From an uncultured Lachnospiraceae bacterium (lineage in GTDB: Bacteria; Bacillota; Clostridia; Lachnospirales; Lachnospiraceae): a DNA stretch of 36,837 bases. Position 1 is the first letter of the stretch; the number at the start of each line of letters is the position of its first letter. The notes under the pieces are model-generated. The model had not been told where the DNA came from. It did not search any database and saw only the letters and a program-made list of their open reading frames with translations. Positions 22,335 through 31,074 of this stretch are shown here, piece after piece. A program made the translations under genes and the position numbers. The stretch is taken from contig CANQAR010000039.1 in the NCBI GenBank assembly GCA_947588845.1, positions 1 to 36,837 of the forward strand, given 5' to 3'.

Positions 22335-22363
22335 ATCTTAACATAACTGTCTAAAATTGACAA
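22335..22363 (-). promoter_or_regulatory. Possible promoter of the histidine kinase gene
   Basis: On the minus strand TTGTCA (22363-22358), 17 bp, TAAGAT (22340-22335). It is followed by an AT-rich leader that would transcribe through repeat copy A before the start at 22149. Confidence 0.45.
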
Positions 22364-22457
22364 GAACGTCTTTCCCTGCATATTTTTTTGCCCGATTCTC
22401 ATGGAAAATCGCGGCATTTTCAGCCTGACGGCGCGTAGCAATTCGTGGGGTTTCCTT

Positions 22458-22484
22458 CATGGCTGCGCCCGCAGCGCGGGCATG
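22458..22484. repeat. 27-bp REP-like hairpin repeat, copy 2
   Basis: CATGGCTGCGCCCGCAGCGC followed by GGGCATG; it contains a GCCCGC-AGC-GCGGGC stem and matches copy 1 (19942-19968) at 23 of 27 bases. It sits 6 bp past the end of the FecR/YARHG gene, so the two copies bracket the kinase gene, each after a 3' end. Confidence 0.55.
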
Positions 22485-22489
22485 AAAGT

Positions 22490-24505
22490 TTAGTTTAATA
22501 TATGGACATCATATGCCCTTGGCGCAGGAGGAAGCGATACATCGCTTGGATTATATATCATTCCAGGATCGACGCTGAATGTCAGATGCTGTCCGGCATA
22601 CTGCTCCAGCTCCGCCGGTTCTTGTACTCCGAGCATCGAAATTTCCTGACTGACAAACGCAAGTCCGTCACCCGTCCTGATCTCCATCGTCTGCGGTTCA
22701 TCCAGCGTAATCAGCAAATAGGTCGGGTGGAGCTGACGTTCATAATCATTAACCGGGTAATTTCCCCCTGACCACATGGCCGCAACTTCCTCATAGCTGT
22801 ATTCATTCATCGTTCCGCGGAATACGGTTCTGTCCCCGTCTTCCGGAAGCGGCTCTTCTCCATCGGCTGCGTCTGGCTCTGCTGGCTGAGAAGTCTCTCC
22901 TGTCTGACCGCCCAGCGCGGACATGTCACTGATGTCATGCCATTCAATCGCAGCAGATGACAGCTCTCCCGGCACCTGATCGATCCTTCCGGACCACTGC
23001 GGCTCTTCTCTCAGGGAAGCGCCGTTCAGCGTTACGCGGTACATATCCCCCTGTCCGGTTCCGCTGGACCAGTTCATGGACTGAATACCGTTTCCATCCC
23101 CCTGCATGGCAAGACTGCAGCGGATACCGCCTGTCGGTGTTGCTCCTTCTGCCATAAACTCAGAAGGCTCAGGCTGGATCACTGTTGCGCTCACTGGATC
23201 ATACTGGAATACACGCGCATAATAGAGATAATTCGACGCCTCCTGCTCTAACAAAAGCGTCGGCACGGTGTCCTCTGCCCGCATCTGTACCAGGGCGTAC
23301 CGGTAATTCCCGGTTGGTGTTGTGCCGCCTCCGGGTTCATATTGATAGGAAGATGCCTGACTGATAATGGCCCGATACTGCTCCATCGCGGCCTGTACTT
23401 CATCCGCATTGTTTCCGCCAAACGATTCTCCTGTCCATCCCGTGTCCGCAAGCACCTTCGGCACGGCATCCGGATCCTGCCTCAGACATCCGGTCAGGAA
23501 AGGCGGCAGATTTTCCTCGGAGAGGGTTTCCTTCTCAAACGTCTTCCTTCCCGTCCCGTCGGAAATAATGCGGACTCTTTCACCTGCCCGGATCTCCGTC
23601 CCCTGTGCTGCCCCTGCTTCCGGGTTTTCCTCATAGATCATGGCCTGCCCGCTGGCAAGGACCACGGACGAGGTCTGCTTATCCTCGATCGTTACAATGC
23701 CGCTGGTACCGCGAATTGCCAGACGCAGATCAGAAAAGGTGATGTCGAACGACTCATTTTCAGCAAGGGGCTCATCCACGCTGAAATACAGCTCTCCTTT
23801 CCTGAGGCGGATCACCAGGCGGCTGCCGTCGTCATTCTTTTCAAGCGCCGCTTTGCTCCGCTCATCCAGAATCGCCAGCTTCACCTCGTCCAGATCCACA
23901 ATCGCGCTGCTTTCAGACTTTGTACCCAGTACGCTGTCGCTGAACAGGCGCATGTTCTCTTCCACGTCATACGCTTCCCCATCTCCATCTTTCAGGGAGA
24001 CTGTCCCGATGATCTTCCTCAGGCGCATCAGGAGTGCTTCCGCCCGGACATCGCCGTTCCTGGCGGCAAGGTACTGGCCGATAGCGTCATAATTATATCC
24101 CGGCTGATCCAGCATATAACCGCCGCCCCCGCTGAGGGCCATTTCACGGTCATTTAGAAGCAGGATGTTCTCCCGCTCGTATTCGTTAAATACTTTATCC
24201 GTAAAGTCAGCTTCCCTCAGGCTCCCCAAATACCACGGCTGCTGACCGAAATATCCGGCCAGCTCAGTGGAATTAAAAATACGGCCGTGGCGCGCGTAAA
24301 TCTCATTCTTCGCGTAATTGACGACCTGCAGCGGCATATCACTGATGTCGTCAGCTGTATAATAGCGGCTGTCGGCGTCCGGCACGATCAGGTCATAAGC
24401 CTCCTCCGCGTATACGCCAGGCATCCCGGCAGGAAAGACCGCAAGCAGCACCAGAAAGGCGATACCGCAAATCAGTTTCCGTAAATTATCTGTAATCTTC
24501 TTCAT
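22490..24505 (-). CDS. Exported YARHG and FecR domain protein
   Basis: A 671-residue secreted or membrane-anchored protein. The chosen start is the ATG at 24505 (GGGGA 6 nt upstream), which puts a signal peptide at residues 1-33 (KLICGIAFLVLLAVFPAG, cleavage near VYA-E). A YARHG domain follows (EIYARHGRIF at 68-77, then WYLG and NEYERENILLLN), an extracellular domain of Firmicutes thought to bind cell-wall material. Next is a FecR-like domain (about 165-315: LRKGELYFSV, LAIRGTSGIVTI, ASGQA). The C-terminal 300 residues are low in recognisable motifs and rich in Glu, Gly and Pro. FecR domains often accompany CHASE2 cyclases, and one is present upstream here. An in-frame ATG at 24595 would add 30 residues before the signal peptide and is less likely. 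Confidence 0.85.
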   Translation of the reverse strand: MKKITDNLRKLICGIAFLVLLAVFPAGMPGVYAEEAYDLIVPDADSRYYTADDISDMPLQVVNYAKNEIYARHGRIFNSTELAGYFGQQPWYLGSLREADFTDKVFNEYERENILLLNDREMALSGGGGYMLDQPGYNYDAIGQYLAARNGDVRAEALLMRLRKIIGTVSLKDGDGEAYDVEENMRLFSDSVLGTKSESSAIVDLDEVKLAILDERSKAALEKNDDGSRLVIRLRKGELYFSVDEPLAENESFDITFSDLRLAIRGTSGIVTIEDKQTSSVVLASGQAMIYEENPEAGAAQGTEIRAGERVRIISDGTGRKTFEKETLSEENLPPFLTGCLRQDPDAVPKVLADTGWTGESFGGNNADEVQAAMEQYRAIISQASSYQYEPGGGTTPTGNYRYALVQMRAEDTVPTLLLEQEASNYLYYARVFQYDPVSATVIQPEPSEFMAEGATPTGGIRCSLAMQGDGNGIQSMNWSSGTGQGDMYRVTLNGASLREEPQWSGRIDQVPGELSSAAIEWHDISDMSALGGQTGETSQPAEPDAADGEEPLPEDGDRTVFRGTMNEYSYEEVAAMWSGGNYPVNDYERQLHPTYLLITLDEPQTMEIRTGDGLAFVSQEISMLGVQEPAELEQYAGQHLTFSVDPGMIYNPSDVSLPPAPRAYDVHILN

Positions 24506-24651
24506 AATATTCCCCATTCTGCCGCCTTTCCCGGCGGCATAAACTGTCATGAACTGCTCTTGAACTTTTTTCTGCCTGACAGCATTTTCCCGCAACAGAC
24601 CTGCGTCATAATTTCTCCCCTCTTTCAGGGCAGACTGCCACAGGTGTTTGT

Positions 24652-26103
24652 TTAATTCATCAGCCCCCAGAGACCCTGCAAAAATTCCGCCCCTTTTTCA
24701 ATTGTTTCAACCGTTTGCTTCATATCATCGTTCCCATATTCACGGATACCTGCATAAACGTCACCGACAATCTCAGAAGCATAATTCACATTGAACTCAT
24801 TTATTCTTGCATCGATCTCTGCTTTGTATTGATAATAATATTCCGCATCAACTGTCCTTGGGAGGTTCCCGTCCATGTCCAGGTACTTTTTCCCCAGATC
24901 AGTCGATGCGCTTATCGACAGCCCACCATCTGACAGGGTAAGAATATCATATGCCAGGGCTGTACCTGCCCTCCCATCTGTATCCGCCCCGATTTCCTCT
25001 CGGTCTGCTTCGCGTTTTTTCTCACGAGCATCAAGTTCACTGAAAGCAGCTTTTTCAAAATCTTCCAGAAATGATACCAGCTCAGGGTTTACATCATCCC
25101 CTGCATAAATATCAGCCGTATACGTAGGAACATACCAGTAATCCCATACCATTTCCTTTACCGTCTCATAGTCGGGATCATTCCATAACTGAAACTGAAA
25201 TTCCTGTCCGCCTGGATAAGTCAGGACAAGCCATGGGGCAGCTCCCGTTTCCAGGTTCAGAGCGTAATCCATATACCCGGTGGCCGTTGCGGAAAACCAG
25301 ACAATGCTGTTACCCGCAGACATATCTGCATCAAATTCCTGCTTATAATCACTGTCCCAGATCAATGTCCCTTTTACGCTTATGCTTTCATCCAAATTAT
25401 TATAATAATCATCCGTGTCATTGCACATAACGGCAAAGAAGCTGTCTTTATCTTGATAGAGTCGTATGTATGCGGAAGATACTTCCCGCCCGTCAGCATC
25501 ATATTCTGTCCCCGGAACCAGCGAATCCGAATAAATGTACATCATCCCATCATTAAAATAACCCTTTGACCAGTTCCAGTATTCTTGTGTGATGTAATCG
25601 CCTTCCCGAACCGGAGCAGCGGCCGCATTTTCTTCCTGGGCGTTCTGGATACGGTCCAGCATCGCCTGAGCGTCCTCATGGCTCTGAGCCGCCGCTTCCG
25701 AAAACCATTTTGCCGCTTCAGCAAGATCCTGTTCCACACCCACGCCGTCATAATACATCAGGCCAAGATTATACTGCGCATTGGCATTGCCCTGTTCTGC
25801 GGACATCATATAATATTTCACAGCAAGATCATAGTCTTCATCCATACCATAGCCTTCTTCATACATGATTCCCAGGAAATTCTGCGCCCTGGCATCTCCC
25901 TGCTCAGCGGCAGTGCTGAACTTCTCCAGCGCCACGTTCCACCTGCGCATATTGTACGCGTCAACGCCATCCTGGTATATCTGCTCCGCATCTGCCTCTT
26001 CCGCAGCGTACGTCTTCGTTATATCTCCATTCATCAGCGAACATCCAATAGCGAACATGAGCATAAGCACTGTTACGAGTGTCTTTCTGTCTGACATTTT
26101 CAT
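24652..26103 (-). CDS. Sel1-repeat lipoprotein-like protein
   Basis: A 483-residue exported protein. The start is ATG 26103 with GGAGG about 8 nt upstream; the longer frame to 26268 runs into the MITE-like element and is rejected. Residues 1-33 look like a signal sequence with a possible lipobox (MFAIGC, C21) and also an AYA-A-like type I site (KTYAAEE), so the processing route is uncertain. Three Sel1/TPR-like repeats fill about residues 40-150 (AEQGDARAQNFLGIMYEEGYG, then AEQGNANAQYNLGLMYYDGVG). The remaining 330 residues are acidic and aromatic-rich and not recognised. Sel1 repeats bind proteins and often serve as signalling adaptors, which fits the sensor-rich row. Confidence 0.85.
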   Translation of the reverse strand: MKMSDRKTLVTVLMLMFAIGCSLMNGDITKTYAAEEADAEQIYQDGVDAYNMRRWNVALEKFSTAAEQGDARAQNFLGIMYEEGYGMDEDYDLAVKYYMMSAEQGNANAQYNLGLMYYDGVGVEQDLAEAAKWFSEAAAQSHEDAQAMLDRIQNAQEENAAAAPVREGDYITQEYWNWSKGYFNDGMMYIYSDSLVPGTEYDADGREVSSAYIRLYQDKDSFFAVMCNDTDDYYNNLDESISVKGTLIWDSDYKQEFDADMSAGNSIVWFSATATGYMDYALNLETGAAPWLVLTYPGGQEFQFQLWNDPDYETVKEMVWDYWYVPTYTADIYAGDDVNPELVSFLEDFEKAAFSELDAREKKREADREEIGADTDGRAGTALAYDILTLSDGGLSISASTDLGKKYLDMDGNLPRTVDAEYYYQYKAEIDARINEFNVNYASEIVGDVYAGIREYGNDDMKQTVETIEKGAEFLQGLWGLMN

Positions 26104-26150
26104 TCTTATAATCCTCCTGTTTATACTTTCTGAATTTTCTCTTCCAGATT

Positions 26151-26367
26151 CTAGTACTGCCCTGCGTAAATTTCGGTGAATAAATGTGCCTGATGTTTTC
26201 GTCAGGACAAGGCGGAGGAGGGAGGCGATGCGGTGGCATCGCTGACTGGCGCTGTGTGCCAGTGGCACACGTTTAGCGCGGACCGAAACGGAGTGTAGAC
26301 CGACAACGCAGTACTGGCGGAAACAGCTGGTGCAGAATTCACCGTTAATTGCGCAGGGCAGTACTAG
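26151..26367. mobile_element. MITE-like element, 217 bp, with terminal inverted repeats
   Basis: CTAGTACTGCCCTGC (26151-26165) is perfectly inverted at 26353-26367. Similarity continues inward for about 15 more bases (both ends reach CGGTGAAT). There is no coding capacity. The outer CTAG could be a duplicated target. The right end touches the stop codon of the cyclase gene (TGA at 26370-26368), and the left end is 48 bp from the start of the Sel1 gene. No related transposase gene is in the window, so it would be mobilised in trans if at all. Confidence 0.7.
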
Positions 26368-28377
26368 TCACAGCTGCCGCAGTCCATCCAGCGTAAATAT
26401 TTCAAACTCGGAGGACTTGCCCTTTAACCGGATACCGGTTCCAAGCGATGTCGTCCTCGCCCGCTCCCCCAGCATCTCCTTCACTGCCCTGGAGATCAGG
26501 ATCTGGCCGCCCTTTGCATTCGCTTCCAGGCGTGCCGCGGTGTTCACGGTATCCCCGATAGCTGTGTAGTCCATACGCCTGCTGGCGCCGATATTCCCCA
26601 CCACGGCAGGACCGTAATGTACCCCGATGCCAAAGTCCACCGTCCGGCCGAACTGTCTTTCCAGCTCCTCTCCGAGGGCCGCGCTGCCTTTCACCATGTC
26701 CATGGCCGCCCTGCAGGCAAGCCCTGCCGGATCATCCACACGGACCGGAGCGTTCCAGATCGCCATGGTGCAGTCGCCGACGAACTTGTCCAGCGTCCCG
26801 TGGTTCTTCATGATGCAGTCTGTCGTCAGCGACAGGTAGCGGTTGATGATCTCCACCACGACCGTCGGCGGGAGGGATTCGCTCATGGTGGTAAATCCTC
26901 GAATGTCCACGAATAACACCGCGATATCCACAAGCTTTCCGCCAAGATCCGCAGCGGCATCGTTTTCCATGAGGTCCTTTATGATGGCATGGTCCACGTA
27001 TCTGCCGAAGGTCTGCTCCACTTTTTTCTTTGCCCGCCTTGTGCGACTGTAGTTCCACAGAACAGAAACCGCAAACTCCACCGTGACGGCGGCAGGAACC
27101 CAGAGGATATGCAAAATGATGCCGTTCTGATAGAAATAAGAGCAGGCGGCAGCCCAAAGCCCGCATACGCCAACCCAGATCAGAACAGACGGGAGCGTCC
27201 TGCGGTCCCACAGCGCAAATGCGGTCAGAAACGCAAGCAGAAACAATGCCAGAATCTGAATCTCCCTGCCTGCCTCCCGGATATTCCTGCCATTCAGGAA
27301 AGCGTCGATCAGGTTCGCCTGAATCTCCACGCCGAACATCGTCCTGTCATGGGAGATAGAAGTAAAATATTCGTCCTGCATCCCCGGCGCGTACGGTCCG
27401 ATCAGCACGATCTTTCCCGCCAGCCGCCGGGAACTCACCGGGCCTTCCAGACACTTGAGAAATGTAAAGGAATCCCCGTATCCGCCGTGTCCTGTGACAA
27501 ACGGGATGTACCAGACATCCGCCTCTCCGGAAGTTTCGCTTTGCAACTCCTGGGATTTCTGTGCATCCTGCGAGGAGGCCGCCTCGTGGAACAGACCTGA
27601 TGAAGTCTGTAACAATTCCGGCTCCGAAGGCGTAAGTCCGTTCTCCCGGCAGTATTTCTCATAGATCACGCGGGGAAAAGAGGGGACAGTTTCCCCATCC
27701 GGCTTTTCCAGATACAACAGCGCATGACGCAGGATACCGTCGCCGTCCAGCACGGCGTTGCCATGCCCCGTCTCCACATGTTCCAGCAGCGCCCCGTAAG
27801 GTTCCTCCCATCCGAGGACACCGGTATCAAGATGCCAGGCGCCGTCATCCGCCGCCGCGCTGCTTCCGATAATCCCGGCGCTCACGGTGACGACATTGCC
27901 GTATCTGGCGCAGGCCTGCGCCAGGGCCTCATCCCCGTCCGCATCCGCGAGGCTTTCTCCCGTAAACTGCACGTCGATCCCGATCACAGAGGGACGATTG
28001 TCCGGGTCGCTGTTCAGGTTTTCAATTACCCGGGCAAAGACCTCCCTCGGCCACGGCATCGGACCAAGGGCTTCAAGCGCTTCCTCATCCATCCCGATCA
28101 CGATAATATTTTCGTCCGGCATGCCCCGGCGCTGATAAAACGCGTCTGATGCAGTATTGTCCAGCGTATACAGCGGTCCATACACGCACAGAGCGCAGAC
28201 GGCCGCGCTGCACAGAAACGCGTACAGAATCCGCCTGAAGAAAGATGGCATCCATACCCTCAACCCAACTGCTCTTTTTTCTTGTTTTTTCATTCGTTTT
28301 TCTGTCTCTGCCATGTCAATTTCTCTGTCCTCACCCTGTCTCGCCGCGTTTTTCCCATGGCTTCCTCTCCCTGCCAT
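26368..28377 (-). CDS. CHASE2 adenylate/guanylate cyclase
   Basis: A 669-residue membrane class III nucleotide cyclase. A first TM (about 48-70) precedes a CHASE2 sensor domain (about 75-370, including IVIGMDEEALEALGPMPWPR and SVIGIDVQFTG). Three TMs (about 375-450) follow, then the catalytic domain. Metal-binding aspartates are D491 (FVDIRGFT) and D535 (FVGD), and K531 (LDKF) is at the adenine-specifying position, so cAMP is the likelier product. IGDTVNTAARLE is the conserved nucleotide/transition-state region. ATG 28377 and ATG 28314 are both plausible, because a 63-bp tandem duplication copied the ribosome site and start. It lies 66 bp after the GAF-HD gene. The domain pairing with FecR and Sel1 proteins suggests an envelope sensor. 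Confidence 0.93.
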   Translation of the reverse strand: MAGRGSHGKNAARQGEDREIDMAETEKRMKKQEKRAVGLRVWMPSFFRRILYAFLCSAAVCALCVYGPLYTLDNTASDAFYQRRGMPDENIIVIGMDEEALEALGPMPWPREVFARVIENLNSDPDNRPSVIGIDVQFTGESLADADGDEALAQACARYGNVVTVSAGIIGSSAAADDGAWHLDTGVLGWEEPYGALLEHVETGHGNAVLDGDGILRHALLYLEKPDGETVPSFPRVIYEKYCRENGLTPSEPELLQTSSGLFHEAASSQDAQKSQELQSETSGEADVWYIPFVTGHGGYGDSFTFLKCLEGPVSSRRLAGKIVLIGPYAPGMQDEYFTSISHDRTMFGVEIQANLIDAFLNGRNIREAGREIQILALFLLAFLTAFALWDRRTLPSVLIWVGVCGLWAAACSYFYQNGIILHILWVPAAVTVEFAVSVLWNYSRTRRAKKKVEQTFGRYVDHAIIKDLMENDAAADLGGKLVDIAVLFVDIRGFTTMSESLPPTVVVEIINRYLSLTTDCIMKNHGTLDKFVGDCTMAIWNAPVRVDDPAGLACRAAMDMVKGSAALGEELERQFGRTVDFGIGVHYGPAVVGNIGASRRMDYTAIGDTVNTAARLEANAKGGQILISRAVKEMLGERARTTSLGTGIRLKGKSSEFEIFTLDGLRQL

Positions 28378-28440
28378 ATCAATTTCTCCGTCCTCTCCCT
28401 GCCCCGCCGCGCTTCTTTCATGTCTTCCTCTGTCCGCCCA
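28314..28440 (-). repeat. Tandem duplication of about 63 bp spanning the cyclase start
   Basis: Two diverged in-frame copies encode ERSAAGQGEDGEIDMAGRG and then GKNAARQGEDREIDMAETE. Each carries its own GGAGA/GAGG-like site and an ATG after GAAATTGA, so the duplication created two candidate translation starts 63 bp apart. Confidence 0.7.
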
Positions 28441-28443
28441 TCC

Positions 28444-29913
28444 TTACGGCTCTGATTTTCCTGTTTTCATCTGCTTTTCCCACGCCCTGCTTCTCTCAAA
28501 CAGTTCCAGTATCTCCCCATCCAGCTTCCCTTCGTTTACCATGCTGTGCAGAATCCCCAGGGCTTTTTCGACGGGAACCGCTTTCTTGTAGGGGCGGTCC
28601 CTGGCTGTCAGGGAGTCAAAGATATCAAGGATTGTCATCAGCCGCACCTCCAACGGAATATCCCCCGCAGTCAGGTGAGCGGGATAACCGGAGCCGTTAA
28701 GAAACTCATGATGGGCGGCGGCCCAGACGGGCGTGCTGGCATACTGCTCCGGGAAGGCTACCGTATCCAGGATCCTCGCCGTCTCCGTGACATGGCTTTC
28801 CATGATGCCGCGCTCTTTATCTGTGAGCGTTCCTTTGCGTATGGTAAGGCACTCCAGCTCTTCCTCCGTCAGCCATTGTTCTTCGTTCCCGTTTTCATCA
28901 AGGCATGTCCGGGCAGCTATCGTGCGCACTGCCTGCAGATCTTCATCCGTCAGGAAACCTGCACGATCCAGCGTATGTATTTTTTCCAGCGCTTCCCGGC
29001 GCTCTGTTCTGCCAGTCTCATATTCAGTCTGTGAAATTTTTTCCTCCAGCAGGGCGATCCGTTCCAGCAGATCAAACCTGCGGAACCGCTCTTCGATAGA
29101 AGCAAGCTGTCCGCCCAGGCGGTTCTCCTTATCCATCACGGCAAGTGGAATGACCAGCTTCCCCACATCATGCAGAAGGACGCCGAGCAGGAAAGCCCTG
29201 CGGCGTTCCGCATCAAACCGGTACGGGGAATCTGTCCCGTCCAGCCAGTCCAGGAAAGCAGCGGCATATCCGGCCATGTTTCTGGAGTGGTTGGCGTTGT
29301 AGGGCGTGCGCGCGTCAATCGCCGTAGTGAGCGCCTGCACAAGGGAATCCAGCAGGACGTTCACCTGTTCCGCGTAGTTCATGTTGATGATACATACAGC
29401 AGCCTGAGAAGCGAGTGCCCCTATCATCTGCTCCAGATCCTCTGGGAAGGGGACAATCTGATTTCCCTCCACGGCGTTGATCAGCTGCATGACGCCGATG
29501 ATCTCCCCGCGATCCCCCGTCATGGGAACCACCAGCATGGATACAGTATGATAGCCGGTCATGGCGTCATATTCCAAGGAGCCGGAAAAATCAAAATCAG
29601 GGCAGTCATGTACGTCCGCGATATTGACGACCTGCCTGTGCAGAGCTGCAAAAGAGCAGACATACGGATTTTCCATGGGAACTGGCGGCAGCGTGATGGG
29701 ATCCGCGTGTCCTCCCTGCCGTATATTCCTCGAAAGCGTAACCATCCTGACAAAATGCAGGGCATTATCCTCCAGCAGATACAGCGTCCCCGCATCACAG
29801 CGGGCCAGATCTATGGCCGTATCCAGAATGGATGAAAGCAGCGCCTCCTTATCGCGCTCCGCTGTCAGCGCGCAGCTGACGGCAAGCAGCCGGCTCATCT
29901 CCTCCTGTCTCAT
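28444..29913 (-). CDS. GAF and HD-GYP-type phosphohydrolase
   Basis: A 489-residue cytosolic enzyme. Residues about 10-180 form a GAF small-molecule sensor (AGTLYLLED, VCSFAALHRQVVNIADV, VMQLINAVEG). The second half is an HD-GYP-like domain with the metal pair HDVGK (H248, D249), a distant HHEFLNGSGYP (HHExxxGxGYP) and the RPYKKA segment. HD-GYP proteins cleave cyclic di-nucleotides. An insertion of about 90 residues between HDVGK and HHE is longer than usual, so the substrate is uncertain. It overlaps the end of the MBL gene by ATGA and precedes the cyclase by 66 bp, so these three are almost surely co-transcribed and may balance a nucleotide signal. Confidence 0.9.
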   Translation of the reverse strand: MRQEEMSRLLAVSCALTAERDKEALLSSILDTAIDLARCDAGTLYLLEDNALHFVRMVTLSRNIRQGGHADPITLPPVPMENPYVCSFAALHRQVVNIADVHDCPDFDFSGSLEYDAMTGYHTVSMLVVPMTGDRGEIIGVMQLINAVEGNQIVPFPEDLEQMIGALASQAAVCIINMNYAEQVNVLLDSLVQALTTAIDARTPYNANHSRNMAGYAAAFLDWLDGTDSPYRFDAERRRAFLLGVLLHDVGKLVIPLAVMDKENRLGGQLASIEERFRRFDLLERIALLEEKISQTEYETGRTERREALEKIHTLDRAGFLTDEDLQAVRTIAARTCLDENGNEEQWLTEEELECLTIRKGTLTDKERGIMESHVTETARILDTVAFPEQYASTPVWAAAHHEFLNGSGYPAHLTAGDIPLEVRLMTILDIFDSLTARDRPYKKAVPVEKALGILHSMVNEGKLDGEILELFERSRAWEKQMKTGKSEP

Positions 29914-30728
29914 AATTGAACCACCATCCCTTCTCTTGCAAACCCGTAATCCGGGTAAGAATTTAACATGTCTTTTTCTGCCTTTCCCAACAGGTCATCC
30001 GTATGAGCCGGATCATGGTGGATGACCAGAAGCTTCTTCGCATGGCAGAACCTTCCAAGCTCCGCAGCAGCTTCCCATGAGCTGTGCCCGAAATGGGAAC
30101 GTTTCTGAAACTCTTCTTCGCTGTACTGCCCGTCGCACAACAGCAGATCACAGCCTTTTGCGAAAGCGGCCAGCCCGGGCAGCGTTTCTTTATTAATAAC
30201 CGTATCGCTCATGTAGACCACGCGCTTTCCGTTTCCCGTCAGCCGGAACAGGCTGACACCTCCGGGATGACAGCCTTCCATCACATCAATTCTCACATCC
30301 CCGATCTCAAAAACATCCTGAATTGTATGGTATGCCGTCTCCGCCGGCATCTGCTCTGGCGTCACCGGCCAGAGCGGCGGAGAAAACAGCCGCGTGACCT
30401 GATCTCCGCAGTCAAGCCCGTCTCTCCGCACCGCATAAATATCCAGCCTGCCGCCGCTCTGCGCCAGATACGGGCACATTGGAAGCCCGATGATGTGATC
30501 CGCGTGGCAGTGGCTCAAAAGCAGGCTGATGCGCGAAAGCCGCAGCACATCTTCCGGCAGGTTCCGGATCCCGGTGCCGGCATCCAGCAGGATCGTCTCC
30601 CCCGCCAGGCACAGCAAAACGCACGCCGTCGAACCGCCGTAATAAAGATAATCCCTGCCGCTTACAGGCAGGGAACCCCTTGCGCCAAGAATCTGGACGG
30701 AATCTTCCTGCAGACAAACTTGTGTCAT
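29910..30728 (-). CDS. MBL-fold metallo-hydrolase
   Basis: A 272-residue metallo-beta-lactamase-fold hydrolase with LSHCHADH (H73, H75, D77, H78), a downstream GCHPGG His, MSDT (Asp ligand) and a final IHHDP. This layout resembles RNase Z-like and cyclic-nucleotide phosphodiesterase-like members (Lactamase_B_2). The start is the ATG at 30728 (GGGAGG 7 nt upstream), not the earlier in-frame ATG at 30746. It is the first intact gene of the signalling row. Placement with a cyclase makes cyclic-nucleotide cleavage an attractive guess, but the family is too broad to be sure. Confidence 0.88.
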   Translation of the reverse strand: MTQVCLQEDSVQILGARGSLPVSGRDYLYYGGSTACVLLCLAGETILLDAGTGIRNLPEDVLRLSRISLLLSHCHADHIIGLPMCPYLAQSGGRLDIYAVRRDGLDCGDQVTRLFSPPLWPVTPEQMPAETAYHTIQDVFEIGDVRIDVMEGCHPGGVSLFRLTGNGKRVVYMSDTVINKETLPGLAAFAKGCDLLLCDGQYSEEEFQKRSHFGHSSWEAAAELGRFCHAKKLLVIHHDPAHTDDLLGKAEKDMLNSYPDYGFAREGMVVQL

Positions 30729-30748
30729 GGTTTTTCCTCCCTGCAAAA

Positions 30749-30780
30749 CAGGCTGCCGCCGTTTGCCGGACAGCAGCCTG
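30749..30780 (-). terminator. Possible attenuator hairpin before the MBL gene
   Basis: CAGGCTGC (30749-30756) and GCAGCCTG (30773-30780) can pair. On the minus strand TTTTGC follows directly, and the MBL ribosome site comes just after. It could limit read-through from the broken small gene into the signalling genes. Confidence 0.4.
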
Positions 30781-30833
30781 CAGCATATTTCTGGTTTACA
30801 GTTCTGAAAATATGCTAATAAATGAATGTATCC

Positions 30834-31074
30834 TTAATTAACAAAATAACATATCAGCAGACACATGTAAATATAAACCAGAATAATAATCAAAATATAC
30901 CATGTACTCTGTTTCAGTCCGAAGCACATCCTGGCGCCCTCTGATTCTACAAACTGGCCGTTTACATCTCCTTCCGGGATGCGGTCTGCTCCCCGGACAA
31001 ACGGATCATCCGCATACCGTCAGCGCTGCCGCAGCGGCCAGCGAGCAGACGGTCATGAATAATTTTCGTTTCAT
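30834..31074 (-). pseudogene. Frameshifted small lipoprotein-like membrane protein
   Basis: From an ATG at 31074 (AGGAGG 9 nt upstream) the frame gives a signal sequence MKRKLFMTVCSLAAAAALTV followed by CG and a TGA. One base shifted, the sequence continues as DDPFVRGADRIPEGDVNGQF and ends with a hydrophobic helix (WYILIIILVYIYMCLLICYF) and TAA at 30834. Removing one G near 31010 would give a 79-residue protein with an N-terminal lipobox-like LTVC and a C-terminal membrane span. Both halves look coding and only the shift separates them, so this is a recent frameshift, a sequencing error or a programmed shift. Confidence 0.6.

Larger units (their letters stand above)
22150..22489. other. Gap between the kinase and FecR/YARHG genes
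   Basis: This 340-bp gap holds repeat copy A, the candidate kinase promoter and REP-like copy 2. Nothing coding is supported; the small frame through copy A is a translation of the repeat. Confidence 0.6.
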
